Below, piece after piece: positions 41,852 through 52,081 of a stretch of 64,000 nt of DNA. The notes beneath the pieces were generated by a model that was not told where the DNA came from, did not search any database, and saw nothing but the letters and a program-made list of their open reading frames with translations. Position numbers and translations under genes: made by a program. The stretch is from contig SUZO01000008.1 in NCBI GenBank assembly GCA_015059805.1, positions 1-64,000 on the forward strand. Reading direction: 5' to 3'. Position 1 is the first letter of the stretch. Each line of letters begins with the position of its first letter. This DNA comes from Rikenellaceae bacterium (lineage in GTDB: Bacteria > Bacteroidota > Bacteroidia > Bacteroidales > Rikenellaceae).

Positions 41852-43834
41852 TTACTTGCTCAGCAATAGCTTCTCCAACTCTTGAATACGGTCACGGAAA
41901 CGTGCTGCGGCGAGGAAGTCAAGGCTCTTGGCTGCACGCTCCATATCTGCTTGCGCAGCGGCAATCTCTGCACGTATCTGCTCTGTGGTTTGAGGCTTCG
42001 GAGTCTCGGTAATAGTCGCTATGTCAGCTTGGCTCTGCTGTGCAAGTAGTGTCTGGGTGCTGCCGCTCTTATGAGCCTGACGAGGCATAAGATTGTTCTC
42101 CATATTGTAGCGTATCTGCTTGTAGCGACGGCGGTTGCTCTGCTCAATAGACTCGCGCATGGTCTTTGTGACCTTGCCAGCGTACATTATCACAAGTCCA
42201 TTCTCATGACGCGCTGCACGACCCGCTATCTGTGTTATGGCGCGGACATTACGGAGCATGCCCTCCATATCTGCGTCAATAATCGCGACGAGCGACACCT
42301 CTGGCAGGTCCAGACCCTCACGTAGAAGGTTTACACCGATAAGCACATCAAACATCCCAGCACGTAAATCCTCAAGAATCTGTACACGCTCAAGGGTATC
42401 CACATCGGAGTGAATATAACGACAACGTATGCCCATGCGCTCAAAATAGGTGGCAAGCTCCTCAGCGCTGCGCTTTGTTAGTGTTGTGACGATAATCTTC
42501 TCATCCCGCACAGTGCGTAGAGAAATCTGCTCAATAAGGTCGTCAATCTGATTCTCGGAACTGCGTACTTCAAGAGGTGGGTCAATAAGTGCTGTTGGGC
42601 GGATTATCTGCTCAACAATAGCACCCTCAGAGCGTACAATCTCATAGTCAGCAGGTGTTGCACTGACGTAGAGCGTTGTGCCGGTGAGCGACTCAAACTC
42701 CTCGAAACGTAGAGGGCGATTGTCGCGTGCGGCAGGGAGTCTGAAACCATACTCAACAAGGTTCTCCTTTCTCGCCTTGTCTCCGCCAAACATCGCTCGC
42801 ACTTGCGGTATTGTCACATGGCTCTCGTCTACAATAAGCAGAAAATCCTCTGGGAAGTAGTCCAATAGACAGAAGGGGCGTGTGCCAGCACTTCTGCCGT
42901 CAAAGTAGCGAGAGTAGTTCTCAATACCGGGACAGTAACCTAACTCCTTAATCATCTCAAGGTCGTACTCTACACGTTGCTGTATGCGCTTCGCCTCAGT
43001 AGGTCTACCTTCGCGTTCAAAATAGGCGACCTGCTTACCCATATCTATATATATCTGACTTACAGCTTGAGCAATTCTCTCCTTTGTCGTAACAAAGAGG
43101 TTGGCTGGGAAGATGCTCACCTCACTTAGCGCCTCAAGACGATGTCCTGAAAGGGGGTCTATGGCATATATCGCCTCAATTTCATCGTCAAAGAAGAGTA
43201 TGCGGTAGCACTTCTCGCCAAAGGCGGACATGATGTCTATATTCTCACCCTTGACGCGGAATGTTGCAGGTGTAAGCTCTATCTCTGTGCGGGTATAGAG
43301 TGCATCTACAAGTCGGTAGAGTATCTGCTTGTGGCTAACAATCTGCCCAACCTTAAGGTTGATGGTGTTGGCATGGAAGTCGGCAGGGTTACCTATACCG
43401 TATAGACACGACACGCTACTTACCACAATCACATCGCGCCGCCCAGAGAGTAGGGTGGCAGTGGTAGAGAGACGCATCTTCTCAATCTCATCATTGATTG
43501 ATAAATCTTTCTCTATATATGTATCCGTAGCGGGAAGATATGCCTCAGGTTGATAGTAGTCGTAGTATGATACGAAATATTCAACAGCATTGTCGGCAAA
43601 AAAGTTACGAAACTCACCATATAGCTGCGCCGCAAGGGTCTTATTGTGGCTAAGCACTAATGTAGGACGGTTGAGTGCCGCAATAACATTTGCCATGGTA
43701 AAGGTCTTGCCAGAGCCTGTAACACCTTGCAGTGTACAGCAATCAATCCCAGACTCAAAACTCTGTAGAATCTGGGAAATTGCCTGTGGCTGATCACCTG
43801 TAGGGCTATACTCTGAGGTGAGCTTGAACTCCAT
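41852..43834 (-). CDS. uvrB: UvrABC system protein B
   Basis: Damage-verification subunit of nucleotide excision repair, a helicase-fold ATPase. Walker A is 'LQGVTGSGKTFTMANVI' (about 35-51), the beta-hairpin is 'YYDYYQPEAYLPATDTYIEK' (about 90-109), motif II is in 'LIVDESHVTIPQ' (about 335-346), motif VI is 'QIAGRAARHENG'. The C-terminal UvrC-binding UVR motif lies at about 620-655. The 660-residue length is normal. It is 4 nt downstream of dnaG and shares its transcript. Confidence 0.97.
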   Translation of the reverse strand: MEFKLTSEYSPTGDQPQAISQILQSFESGIDCCTLQGVTGSGKTFTMANVIAALNRPTLVLSHNKTLAAQLYGEFRNFFADNAVEYFVSYYDYYQPEAYLPATDTYIEKDLSINDEIEKMRLSTTATLLSGRRDVIVVSSVSCLYGIGNPADFHANTINLKVGQIVSHKQILYRLVDALYTRTEIELTPATFRVKGENIDIMSAFGEKCYRILFFDDEIEAIYAIDPLSGHRLEALSEVSIFPANLFVTTKERIAQAVSQIYIDMGKQVAYFEREGRPTEAKRIQQRVEYDLEMIKELGYCPGIENYSRYFDGRSAGTRPFCLLDYFPEDFLLIVDESHVTIPQVRAMFGGDKARKENLVEYGFRLPAARDNRPLRFEEFESLTGTTLYVSATPADYEIVRSEGAIVEQIIRPTALIDPPLEVRSSENQIDDLIEQISLRTVRDEKIIVTTLTKRSAEELATYFERMGIRCRYIHSDVDTLERVQILEDLRAGMFDVLIGVNLLREGLDLPEVSLVAIIDADMEGMLRNVRAITQIAGRAARHENGLVIMYAGKVTKTMRESIEQSNRRRYKQIRYNMENNLMPRQAHKSGSTQTLLAQQSQADIATITETPKPQTTEQIRAEIAAAQADMERAAKSLDFLAAARFRDRIQELEKLLLSK

Positions 43835-43838
43835 AGTG

Positions 43839-45854
43839 TTATATAATAGGTCTGCCTAAGTGGTTGGCTATCTGTACTTTGAGCTTGTTAAGGTGGCTGA
43901 GCTCTAAAAGAATCTCCTCAACCTGCTGCTCTGGTAGGTCATTAGTAAGTTTTGCATTCAGCTCGGCTATACGTGCAAGAATAGTGCGAGATTTGTAGAG
44001 CCATAGTAACTTAGGAATACCCTCGGCAAGCATGCTCGACTCAGAGAGCGAGCGAACATCCCTCTGTGTCCAGATTGCACTCTCGGCGTAGTTGTCATCA
44101 AGGGTCAGAATATCTACAGCTGTACTGCAGACATCTGGGTCGGCATTATTCACAATCTCGGTCTGGGTAGGGTAGCGTGACTCAGATAGCGCAGTGCGGA
44201 AGATTGCTAATATCTTGTTGTATGTAGGGTTTGTAAAGTCAATAGCCACATTGTCAAGCTCTTCAATAATCACCTGAGCGGTATTTAACTCCACAACACT
44301 GCCACTCTCAAGGGTCTGATAGTTGCTCTGACCATACTTGAGCAGGTAGTAGATAATTTCACGCTCAAGGGTTGCCGATGATGCACTGAGTGGCATCTCC
44401 CCAAAGCGCTGAGTCTCCTCCTCGCTATTTGTTGGTGGTATATTGTCACGCTTGCCGTAACTACTATAGCCACTATGTCCCGATTGCTGACGCTGCTGTT
44501 GCTGGCGTAGGATAAATGCCTCCGCCTCATTGTCACCCAATGAGTGCATGCGATGGCGAGCAACCTCGCTAATGAGCATATTCTCATCTGCAGACATTAT
44601 CTGGGCGCACTCCTTGATAAACATTGAACGTTGCACCGCATCGGGTATCTGCGCTATTGAGACGATGATGTTTCGTGTCACCTCGCTACGCTTGATAGGG
44701 TCGTTGCCAGTCTCCGAGAGGAGCAGCTTGGTCTTGAAGGTGATAAAATTCTCAGCATTTGTAGCGACATACTCCTGAACCTGAGTAGCAGAGTGACCAC
44801 GAGCAAAAGAGTCAGGGTCGTCACCATCTGGAAGTAGTACAACGCGCACATTCATCCCCTCACGAAGTACTAAATCAATACCGCGAAGAGAAGCCTTGAT
44901 ACCCGCCGCATCAGAGTCGTAGATAATCGTCAAGTTGTTGGTAAAGCGACGTATTAGGCGGATTTGCTCTACGGTGAGTGATGTGCCAGATGAGGCAACG
45001 ACATTCTCCACACCCGACTGGTGCATAGAGATAACGTCTGTATATCCCTCAACCATAATCGCGTAGTCTAACTGCTGAATAGCCTTCTTGGCAAAGAAGA
45101 GTCCATATAGCTCGCGCGACTTGTTGTAAATCTCGCTCTCAGGTGAGTTTTGATACTTGGCAACACTCTTGTCTGTGCGCATAGTACGACCACCGAAGCC
45201 TACAATGCGACCCGAAATGTTGTGTATCGGGAACATCACTCGCTCGCGGAAACGGTCGTATAATCTGCCGTCACTCTCGCGCTTGATAGTAAGACCTGTG
45301 GCGAGCAAAAACTCCTCCTTATAACCAGCCTTGAGAGCGTCGGTTGTCATTCTGTCGCCACCACTCGGACACATACCAAGACCAAACTTCTCAATAGTCT
45401 TGGCGCTAAAACCACGCGCAGAGCTGAAGTAGCTCATGCCTACAGGTATGCCCTCAGTGGTATCGCGGTGTAGATAGGAGGTAAAGTAGTCAGCAATGTA
45501 GCTGTTGAGGGCAAACATACTCTCGCGGTTATCATTGCGGCGAATATCCTCCTCGGTCATCTCGCGCTCCTTGACCTCAATGCCATAACGCTTAGCCACA
45601 ACCTTCAGCGCCTCAGGGTAACTAATACCCTCATGCTCCATGACAAAGGTTACTGCATTGCCAGCCTTACCGCAGCCGAAACATTTGAATAGCCCCTTAG
45701 ATGGGGATACAACAAACGAGGGTGTCTTCTCATTGTGAAATGGACAACACGCCTGGTAGTTGGCACCCTTCTTTTTGAGTGTCACATAGTCGCTCACCAC
45801 CTCAACAATATTGGCGGCGGACATTATTCTTTCAATGACATCTCTTCCAATCAT
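43839..45854 (-). CDS. dnaG: DNA primase
   Basis: Makes RNA primers for replication with the helicase DnaB. The N-terminal CHC2 zinc finger is 'CCPFHNEKTPSF' with 'FKCFGCGKAGNAVTFVM' (about 37-70). The TOPRIM core has 'IMVEGYTDVISMHQSGVENV' (about 260-279) and 'IYDSDAAGIKAS' (about 305-316). The C-terminal part, which binds DnaB, is divergent as usual. The 671-residue length is normal. The ATG at 45854 agrees with the family ('DVIERIMSAANIVEVVSDYV'). The -7 box is only 6 nt upstream, so the mRNA is probably leaderless or nearly so. Confidence 0.97.
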   Translation of the reverse strand: MIGRDVIERIMSAANIVEVVSDYVTLKKKGANYQACCPFHNEKTPSFVVSPSKGLFKCFGCGKAGNAVTFVMEHEGISYPEALKVVAKRYGIEVKEREMTEEDIRRNDNRESMFALNSYIADYFTSYLHRDTTEGIPVGMSYFSSARGFSAKTIEKFGLGMCPSGGDRMTTDALKAGYKEEFLLATGLTIKRESDGRLYDRFRERVMFPIHNISGRIVGFGGRTMRTDKSVAKYQNSPESEIYNKSRELYGLFFAKKAIQQLDYAIMVEGYTDVISMHQSGVENVVASSGTSLTVEQIRLIRRFTNNLTIIYDSDAAGIKASLRGIDLVLREGMNVRVVLLPDGDDPDSFARGHSATQVQEYVATNAENFITFKTKLLLSETGNDPIKRSEVTRNIIVSIAQIPDAVQRSMFIKECAQIMSADENMLISEVARHRMHSLGDNEAEAFILRQQQQRQQSGHSGYSSYGKRDNIPPTNSEEETQRFGEMPLSASSATLEREIIYYLLKYGQSNYQTLESGSVVELNTAQVIIEELDNVAIDFTNPTYNKILAIFRTALSESRYPTQTEIVNNADPDVCSTAVDILTLDDNYAESAIWTQRDVRSLSESSMLAEGIPKLLWLYKSRTILARIAELNAKLTNDLPEQQVEEILLELSHLNKLKVQIANHLGRPII

Positions 45855-45860
45855 AGCTTA

Positions 45861-45892
45861 CAAAGGTAGTGATTATTTGCGAAAGTCACAAA
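45861..45892 (-). promoter_or_regulatory. dnaG-uvrB promoter
   Basis: Minus-strand TTTG (45892-45889), a 20-nt spacer, TACCTTTG (45868-45861), then 6 nt to the dnaG ATG. It overlaps the divergent promoter at 45876-45907. Confidence 0.8.
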
Positions 45893-45907
45893 TTCGGCGT
45901 ACCTTTG
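45876..45907 (+). promoter_or_regulatory. Promoter of the 45926 lipoprotein gene
   Basis: TTTG (45876-45879), a 20-nt spacer, TACCTTTG (45900-45907), 18 nt before the ATG. The two -33 elements of the divergent pair lie inside each other's spacer. Confidence 0.8.
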
Positions 45908-45925
45908 TTGCGAAATAGAATTATT

Positions 45926-46678
45926 ATGAGGAAATTTTGGATTTTGATTTTGGCGGCTATCACTGTCGCATGTTCTGGAGGCTTAGAGCAGACAGATAAG
46001 ACTTTTAAGGCAAATAGTACTGTTAATGCCTATTTTAAGTATATCAGAGTTGTTGAGGACAAACTGCTTCCGCACCCTGTAATTGCTGCAACAAGTAGCG
46101 ACGAGGAGCTAACTATTATGCTCAGCTTGGTTGGTGAGTATGCAGGCTCTGTTTATGACCTTATCAATGCACCATATAGTCAGCAGGCGATGGATTATGA
46201 GCGTTATCAGGAGAAGTTTGGCGATTTTAACCCTAATGCAAGCCTGTACCGCTACTATACTAAGAAGGGTGGCGGCGAGTGGATGCTTGAGAGCGGTAAT
46301 TGTAAGTACTACTGCTACTGCGAGCATATTGTAAGTATTGAGATTACAAGTGACAAGTATTGGGCTGATGGTTACGCTGCGGGAACAAACCTCGCACCGC
46401 TCTTTACTGTTGAGTATGCCTCTTTGGCGGACTATGTTGCAGACGGATTTACTACACCTGCAGTTAAGGGCTACCGCGAGGTGGTTAGCGAGCTGGATAG
46501 AGAGCACACAAAGCTGATGATGGAGACCGATTATAATATCTATGGTGGTACAGATATGGCATTCTTTACCTCTACAGTTCCAGATAATATTGCTATGCAC
46601 ACTGTAACTATCACCTTTAACCTTGATACGGGTGAGAGTTTATCGTACTCCATTAAATTGACAAATCTCTATCTGTAG
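45926..46678 (+). CDS. Lipoprotein of unknown function
   Basis: 250 residues from the ATG at 45926, chosen because it starts the lipoprotein signal (MRKFWILILAAITVACSGG) and lies behind the promoter; the frame extends further upstream without need. The mature part is mixed alpha/beta with aromatic-rich segments ('NASLYRYYTKKGGGEWMLES', 'NIAMHTVTITFNLDTGES'). No family recognised. It is followed 53 nt later by another lipoprotein gene of different sequence. Confidence 0.8.
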   Translation: MRKFWILILAAITVACSGGLEQTDKTFKANSTVNAYFKYIRVVEDKLLPHPVIAATSSDEELTIMLSLVGEYAGSVYDLINAPYSQQAMDYERYQEKFGDFNPNASLYRYYTKKGGGEWMLESGNCKYYCYCEHIVSIEITSDKYWADGYAAGTNLAPLFTVEYASLADYVADGFTTPAVKGYREVVSELDREHTKLMMETDYNIYGGTDMAFFTSTVPDNIAMHTVTITFNLDTGESLSYSIKLTNLYL

Positions 46679-46731
46679 GGTAGTTTGGTCGCAAATTTGC
46701 ACAGGTCGTCTTGTAACAAAATCAAATAGTT

Positions 46732-47370
46732 ATGAGACGACTTTTTACTTTTACAGCACTATGCAGTCTGATGATGTTTATGGGCTGCTCCGACAACGAC
46801 GATTGGACCCCGCGTCAGCAAATTAGGCGCGTGGAGCGACTTGTTAGCCAGTTTCCAGCTACCGAGCGCGATTTTCTGCAATTTATTGATGATATTGAGC
46901 AGGGATTGTGGGACTTGGATGATTGGATAACCTATCGCAATGGCGAGGTGTGGAATACATCCTACGACGACTTTATAAATACAGCTTTTGGCAAGGGTAG
47001 TCAGTTCCTTGACCTTATATTCTATGCCGATGGCACCTGCCGACAGTGCTACCTCTACTCTCCAGCACCATATAACGAGGATACCCCCTACCCATTCCTC
47101 TACACGACGCTACTCTGGAGCTATGATAGCCAGGCTCTTACTATAAAACTTACAAATTCAGAGTATCAGGCTCTCGGTAGCCCATACGCTCAGACTACGC
47201 TGCGCCTGAAGTACTACCGCTACGGGGAGTTTATCATAGACGGGCTGCAACCATCTACCGAACAGCTTAATGGCTATACAATCCGCTATGTCGGTCAAGT
47301 CGACGATCCAACCGCCCGCAAAATCTTCGCCGACAAATACATCAGCGACCAAGAGGTAGAGAGCAACTAA
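46732..47370 (+). CDS. Lipoprotein of unknown function
   Basis: 212 residues with a lipoprotein signal (MRRLFTFTALCSLMMFMGC) and an acidic start 'SDNDDW' after the Cys. The mature part has 'SQFLDLIFYADGTCRQCYLY' and 'FLYTTLLWSYDSQALTIKL', suggesting a small beta-sandwich or lipocalin-like fold of the kind seen in unnamed Bacteroidales lipoproteins. Function unknown. It probably shares a transcript with the lipoprotein gene before it and ends at a bidirectional terminator. Confidence 0.8.
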   Translation: MRRLFTFTALCSLMMFMGCSDNDDWTPRQQIRRVERLVSQFPATERDFLQFIDDIEQGLWDLDDWITYRNGEVWNTSYDDFINTAFGKGSQFLDLIFYADGTCRQCYLYSPAPYNEDTPYPFLYTTLLWSYDSQALTIKLTNSEYQALGSPYAQTTLRLKYYRYGEFIIDGLQPSTEQLNGYTIRYVGQVDDPTARKIFADKYISDQEVESN

Positions 47371-47392
47371 TTTGTGCTTGGAATGATAAAAA

Positions 47393-47424
47393 AACACCCA
47401 CTACGGTGTTGTAGTGGGTGTTTA
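47393..47424. terminator. Bidirectional terminator between the lipoprotein and M16 genes
   Basis: AAACACCCACTA pairs with TAGTGGGTGTTT (12 bp) around an 8-nt loop, with A and T tracts on the outer sides. Confidence 0.85.
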
Positions 47425-47439
47425 ATAGAGTCTAAAGGT

Positions 47440-50343
47440 TTAGTAGCCGAAAATCTGCTCTTGGGTGACAAACTCAATCTTACCCAATGTTTTCAGATAG
47501 TTCATATCAACATCCCTCTTATCGCCGAGGATGCAGTAGATATAGTCACGACCCTTGATATGGCTCTGCTGGAATGCTACAACATCCTCAAGTGTCATGG
47601 TCTGAATGGCGTTGTAGATAGCCTCTGTGCGGTTGAAGTCGGTAATACCAAAGCGCATATCGCCGATATATTTCCACAGCACATCCATCTTTGTAGTTCT
47701 TCCAGTACCCATATTTGTGATAATACCCTGACGAGTAAGTTCAAAGGCTGCTTCTGACTGTGGCATATTCTCAATAATCTCATCAAAAGCCTCAATAGCC
47801 TGCTGCATCTTATCGTTTTGTGTAGCGATAAAGGCGTAGAAGTGGTAAGGCTCCTTGCAGGTGTTTCCCTGTCCCAAATATGCGTATGATGAGTATGCAA
47901 GACCTCGTGCCTCACGCATCTCCTGGAAGACAATGGCGTTCATGCCACCACTGAAATACTCGTTATAGAGGCGTACAATAGGGTCAAGAGTCACATCAAA
48001 CATATCATTTCCGCAGGTATATTGCATGTAGTAAATCTGCTTTGCATCGTACTGTGCAAAGATTACCTTTGGCTCTGTAACAGGGATATTTGGCGTGCTC
48101 TTATACTCTACAGGTATAAGCTCAGGGGCGATAGCGTGGTGCTTATCAAGCAGCTCAGCCACCTGTTTGCTGCTCTGAGGACCGTAGTAGAGTACGCGGT
48201 GCTGGTAGTTCTTCAGACCTTTAATCTTCTCTACAAGAGCATCAGAGGTCAGTGCCTTAAGCTCTGCGTTTGAGAGGGTAGTGCGCTTGATATAGTCGCT
48301 ACCATAGGTTGCGTAGCTCTGTAGAGCCGAGTAGTTTGCACGCTGATTAGCTTTATTATTCTCTCGCTCCTGAAGAATGTCGCGCTTAATCTCGGCAAGA
48401 ACACTATCATCGCCCTTAATATTTGACAGATACTCCTCGGCAAGTGCCATAGCGGCTGGCATATTCTCTGCAAGACCAGATATGGTGACGTAGAGGTTGG
48501 TCTTTGATGGCGAGAGTGAGATGTCGCACGCTAAATTGTACTGCTCAAGCTGCATCTGCTTGAGGCTCTTATCCTCAGTGCCCAGCATAGACATATATCT
48601 GCCCACAAAGGCAAGTGCAGGGTCAGACTCGGTGCCAAAGTCGTAGAGATATACAAGCTCAAAGCGGTCGTTCAGCTCATTGCGCTTATAGAGTAGCTCC
48701 AGCCCGTTGTCCATGGCAACAATCTCCATATCTCGCTTAAAGTCTGTAAAGCGAGGCGCTATAGGCTCAACCTCACTATTTGCAATCTCTGTAAGGAATG
48801 CAGACTGAGTATTGCGGTTGCTCGGAATAGGGGTAATCTGTGGCTTTGAAATCTTCTTCTGATTTTTATCCTCTCCCTGACGCTTGTAGACTGTCACAAG
48901 GCTCTGAGGGGTAAGCCTTTCGTTTGCCCAAGCGACAACATCGGCTTTAGTAATTCTGCTTACGCGGTCAAGCTTTGTAACCTCATTCTCCCAGCTGTTA
49001 CCGTTGATAAATGAGAGTACCATTGAGTAGCAACGGTCAAAATTATTCTCAATAGAGGTCATTTGGTCGCGCTTATAGTTGGCAATTATCGCACTAAGGA
49101 TGCTCTCATCAAACTCTCCACTCTTTAGTTTCTCCACCTGCTCAAGAAGCAGCGCCTCCACCTGCTCAAGGGTCTGACCATTCTTAGGCATACCCATAAG
49201 CATCATAAATCCCGCATCGGAGAGTTGGTCGCCTGAAGCACCTGCATAGAGAACCTTCTGCTCCTGAATAAGATTCTGGTCAATAATTCCGCAGTATGCA
49301 TTGCTAAGAATCTCAGGGACAATCTCAAGCATTAGCGCATCATCGCTTGTAGCAGAGCCAGTAAGCCAACCAGCAAAGAGCATCTCACTCTCAAGACCGT
49401 AGACCTCTGCACGGCGAGGCTCAGTAACTGGGGTAATAGTGCCCTCAACGCCCTGTGGAAGATTGGCATTTGGAGTCATATCGCCAAAATAGGTGTCAAT
49501 AACCTTAATTACCTGATCTGAGTCAAAGTCACCCGACATACATACAGCCATATTGTTTGGCACATAGTAGGTCTTGTAGTAGTTCTTGATGTTGGTGATA
49601 GATGGATTCTTAAGATGCTCCTGCTTACCAAGCACAGAGTGCTGACCGTAAGGGTGGTTTGGTAGCATCAGACCGAGGAACTTATCAAATACCTTACGCG
49701 AGTCACGTGTAAGACTCATATTATACTCCTCATAGACAGTCTCAAGCTCGGTGTGGAAGCCTCGAATAACGGCATTCTTGAAGCGCTCTGACTCAATCTT
49801 TGCCCAATTCTCAATCTGATTTGATGGAATCTCTGACATATAACTTGTCTCGTCATACGAGGTCCAGGCATTGCAGCCATCGCCACCAATACTCTGCACA
49901 AGCTTGTCGTACTCATTCGGAATGGCGTAAGATGCTGCCACCTGAGATAGACTGTCTATCTTGCTGTAGATAGCCTTTCGATCAGACTCTTGATCTGTTT
50001 CGCGGTAGAGCTCAAAGAGTTGTTCTATCTGGTTGAGCAGTGGCTCCTCAGCCTTAAAGTCGCTTGTGCCGAACTTCTCTGTTCCCTTGAACATCAGATG
50101 CTCAAAGTAGTGGGCAAGACCAGTGGTCTCTTTTGGGTCGTTCTTAGCGCCTACGCGCACTGCAATCATGGTCTGAATTCTCGGCTGCTCTTTATTGACA
50201 GAAAGATAGACCTTCAGCCCATTGTCAAGGGTATAGATACGGACATTCATCGCATCGTCAGCGACCTTCTCGTAACTATACTCTGAACAGGATGACAGTG
50301 CTACCATAGCCACTGCCATCAGTAATAATCTTAACTGTTTCAT
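47440..50343 (-). CDS. M16 family zinc metallopeptidase, lipoprotein
   Basis: 967 residues holding two M16 halves in one chain, as in pitrilysin-type enzymes. A lipoprotein signal (MKQLRLLLMAVAMVALSSC) puts it in the periplasm or at the outer membrane. The inverted zinc motif H78-x-x-E81-H82 is in 'TGLAHYFEHLMFKGTEKFG'. The downstream glutamate region 'TELETVYEEYNMSLTRDSRK' is present. The second half ('YFSGGMNAIVFQEMREARGL') lacks the zinc motif, as is usual. It should degrade peptides in the envelope. It is last in panC / panD / DUF456 / M16. Confidence 0.94.
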   Translation of the reverse strand: MKQLRLLLMAVAMVALSSCSEYSYEKVADDAMNVRIYTLDNGLKVYLSVNKEQPRIQTMIAVRVGAKNDPKETTGLAHYFEHLMFKGTEKFGTSDFKAEEPLLNQIEQLFELYRETDQESDRKAIYSKIDSLSQVAASYAIPNEYDKLVQSIGGDGCNAWTSYDETSYMSEIPSNQIENWAKIESERFKNAVIRGFHTELETVYEEYNMSLTRDSRKVFDKFLGLMLPNHPYGQHSVLGKQEHLKNPSITNIKNYYKTYYVPNNMAVCMSGDFDSDQVIKVIDTYFGDMTPNANLPQGVEGTITPVTEPRRAEVYGLESEMLFAGWLTGSATSDDALMLEIVPEILSNAYCGIIDQNLIQEQKVLYAGASGDQLSDAGFMMLMGMPKNGQTLEQVEALLLEQVEKLKSGEFDESILSAIIANYKRDQMTSIENNFDRCYSMVLSFINGNSWENEVTKLDRVSRITKADVVAWANERLTPQSLVTVYKRQGEDKNQKKISKPQITPIPSNRNTQSAFLTEIANSEVEPIAPRFTDFKRDMEIVAMDNGLELLYKRNELNDRFELVYLYDFGTESDPALAFVGRYMSMLGTEDKSLKQMQLEQYNLACDISLSPSKTNLYVTISGLAENMPAAMALAEEYLSNIKGDDSVLAEIKRDILQERENNKANQRANYSALQSYATYGSDYIKRTTLSNAELKALTSDALVEKIKGLKNYQHRVLYYGPQSSKQVAELLDKHHAIAPELIPVEYKSTPNIPVTEPKVIFAQYDAKQIYYMQYTCGNDMFDVTLDPIVRLYNEYFSGGMNAIVFQEMREARGLAYSSYAYLGQGNTCKEPYHFYAFIATQNDKMQQAIEAFDEIIENMPQSEAAFELTRQGIITNMGTGRTTKMDVLWKYIGDMRFGITDFNRTEAIYNAIQTMTLEDVVAFQQSHIKGRDYIYCILGDKRDVDMNYLKTLGKIEFVTQEQIFGY

Positions 50344-50356
50344 ACAAATGGTATGT

Positions 50357-50869
50357 TTAGAATATATTTGAAAACCAATCTGCTAATGCCGGAAATACCT
50401 GACTAAATACTCTTATTATCAGCATTATACAGAGTATTAACTTAATGCCAGTGCCGACGATAAATGAGAGAAATGAGCCAAAGCCAACCTTAACAGCACG
50501 CCCAACGTCGGAGTTATCCTTTATCAACTCTCCCACCACAGCTCCGATGAATGGACCGATAATTGCCCCGACGAGATTTCCAAGGAGCATTCCCGCTATA
50601 AGACCAGCGGTAGCACCCCTCTCGCCAGCTTTGCTGCCCCCAGAGAGCTTTGTAAGATATGCTGGTAGGATAAAATCAATGATGGTAACAGCTGCTGTAA
50701 GCGCAAGATATACCCATACGCTATTTGTAGAGATTTGGTCGTATGAGCAGAAGTAACAGCACAGATAACCTATATATGCCAATACTGGACCTGGAAGTAT
50801 CGGGACAATACAACCAACGGCGCCGATAAGTGTAAAAATAACGGCAAGTATAGAGAGTAGTATGTCCAC
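50357..50869 (-). CDS. DUF456 family membrane protein
   Basis: 170-residue inner-membrane protein of the DUF456 family, function unknown. N-terminal hydrophobic 'IGAVGCIVPILPGPVLAYIG' (about 17-36) is the family hallmark. A glycine-rich segment 'GATAGLIAGMLLGNLVGAII' (about 85-104) and two more hydrophobic stretches follow. Its ATG overlaps the panD stop by one base, and the M16 gene starts 13 nt later. Confidence 0.88.
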   Translation of the reverse strand: MDILLSILAVIFTLIGAVGCIVPILPGPVLAYIGYLCCYFCSYDQISTNSVWVYLALTAAVTIIDFILPAYLTKLSGGSKAGERGATAGLIAGMLLGNLVGAIIGPFIGAVVGELIKDNSDVGRAVKVGFGSFLSFIVGTGIKLILCIMLIIRVFSQVFPALADWFSNIF

Positions 50870-51222
50870 TATTTTACAAGCTTATTGGTTGCAGTGTCTG
50901 GGAAGATAACCCAAGGGGTAAAACTCTTCGCCTCTTCAAAATCCATTGAGGCGTATGAGATAATAATTACCACATCTCCCACAGAGGCTTTGTGTGCAGC
51001 GGCTCCATTTAGGCAGATAACGCCGCTATTTGCCTCGCCAGGGATGGCGTAGGTCTCAAGTCGCTCGCCATTTGTTACATTGACCACTTGAACCTTCTCT
51101 CCGCGGATAATATTGGCAGCCTCCATAAGCGTGCTGTCAATGGTAATGCTGCCGACATAGTCTACATTCGCCTGTGTGACAGTGACGCGATGGATTTTGG
51201 ATTTGAGAACTTCAATGACCAT
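50869..51222 (-). CDS. panD: Aspartate 1-decarboxylase
   Basis: Makes beta-alanine from aspartate for pantothenate and CoA. A pyruvoyl enzyme that cuts itself between Gly and Ser in 'YVGSITID' (about 23-30). Other blocks are 'KIHRVTVTQ', '[18 protein letters not shown]' (about 46-63) and '[18 protein letters not shown]' (about 72-89). The 117-residue length is normal. It follows panC by 2 nt; beta-alanine is the co-substrate of PanC, so the pair is functional. Confidence 0.97.
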   Translation of the reverse strand: MVIEVLKSKIHRVTVTQANVDYVGSITIDSTLMEAANIIRGEKVQVVNVTNGERLETYAIPGEANSGVICLNGAAAHKASVGDVVIIISYASMDFEEAKSFTPWVIFPDTATNKLVK

Positions 51223-51224
51223 CT

Positions 51225-52061
51225 TTACTTCAATTTTATGTTATCAATTAGGCGAATATCACCTGCCTGAACAGCTATACAACCCTGTATGCGACTACAC
51301 TCATTCCAACTCTCTACACTCTGCATAGTAAGAGCATTCACAGCCTCAAAGTAGATAACCTTAAGCAGTGGATTCTTATCCACCTCGGCAGTTACCCACG
51401 CCTTAAGTTCAGCTGGGGTAAGTTCGCCGACCTTTGCAACCGCTGCCGAGAGTACCTCGTAGATATGAGGTGCTGCAGCACGATGCTCTGCTGTAAGCAG
51501 TGTATTGCGCGATGAACGAGCAAGACCGTCTGTGTCACGAATAATTGGGCAATCTACAATCTCAACCTTAAGATTGAGCTGAGCAACCATAGCACGAATA
51601 ACTGCAATCTGCTGAAAATCCTTCTCGCCAAAGTATGCCTTTGTAGGCTCAACGATATTAAAGAGTCGGCTAACAACCTGCGCCACACCATTAAAGTGAC
51701 CTGGGCGGGTAGCTCCCTCCATAACCTTATCTATCTGACCAAAGTCAAAAACGCGAGTATCAGGCTCTGGATATATCTCCTCAACGCTTGGGAAGAGTAC
51801 AAAGTCTACACCCGCTGCCTCTAACAAAGCGGCATCAGCCTCTGGAGTACGAGGATAGTGCTTTAGGTCGTTCTTATCGTTAAACTGTGTTGGATTTACA
51901 AAGACAGATACTACAACAGTATCGCACTCTTTGCGAGCCAACTCCACAAGTGAGATATGCCCCTGGTGAAGTGCGCCCATAGTAGGCACGAAGCCTATTG
52001 TCTTATCACGAAGCGGAAGCAGTGCCTCGCGCAACTCTGATACGGTAGAAAATGCTCTCAT
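51225..52061 (-). CDS. panC: Pantoate-beta-alanine ligase
   Basis: Joins pantoate and beta-alanine with ATP to give pantothenate. '[20 protein letters not shown]' (about 23-42) holds the HxGH-type nucleotide motif. '[20 protein letters not shown]' (about 51-70) and '[17 protein letters not shown]' (about 149-165) are pantoate- and ATP-site blocks. The 278-residue length is normal. First gene of its operon; panB is not in the window. Confidence 0.97.
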   Translation of the reverse strand: MRAFSTVSELREALLPLRDKTIGFVPTMGALHQGHISLVELARKECDTVVVSVFVNPTQFNDKNDLKHYPRTPEADAALLEAAGVDFVLFPSVEEIYPEPDTRVFDFGQIDKVMEGATRPGHFNGVAQVVSRLFNIVEPTKAYFGEKDFQQIAVIRAMVAQLNLKVEIVDCPIIRDTDGLARSSRNTLLTAEHRAAAPHIYEVLSAAVAKVGELTPAELKAWVTAEVDKNPLLKVIYFEAVNALTMQSVESWNECSRIQGCIAVQAGDIRLIDNIKLK

Positions 52062-52081
52062 TTTATACTCTTTTTACGGCA

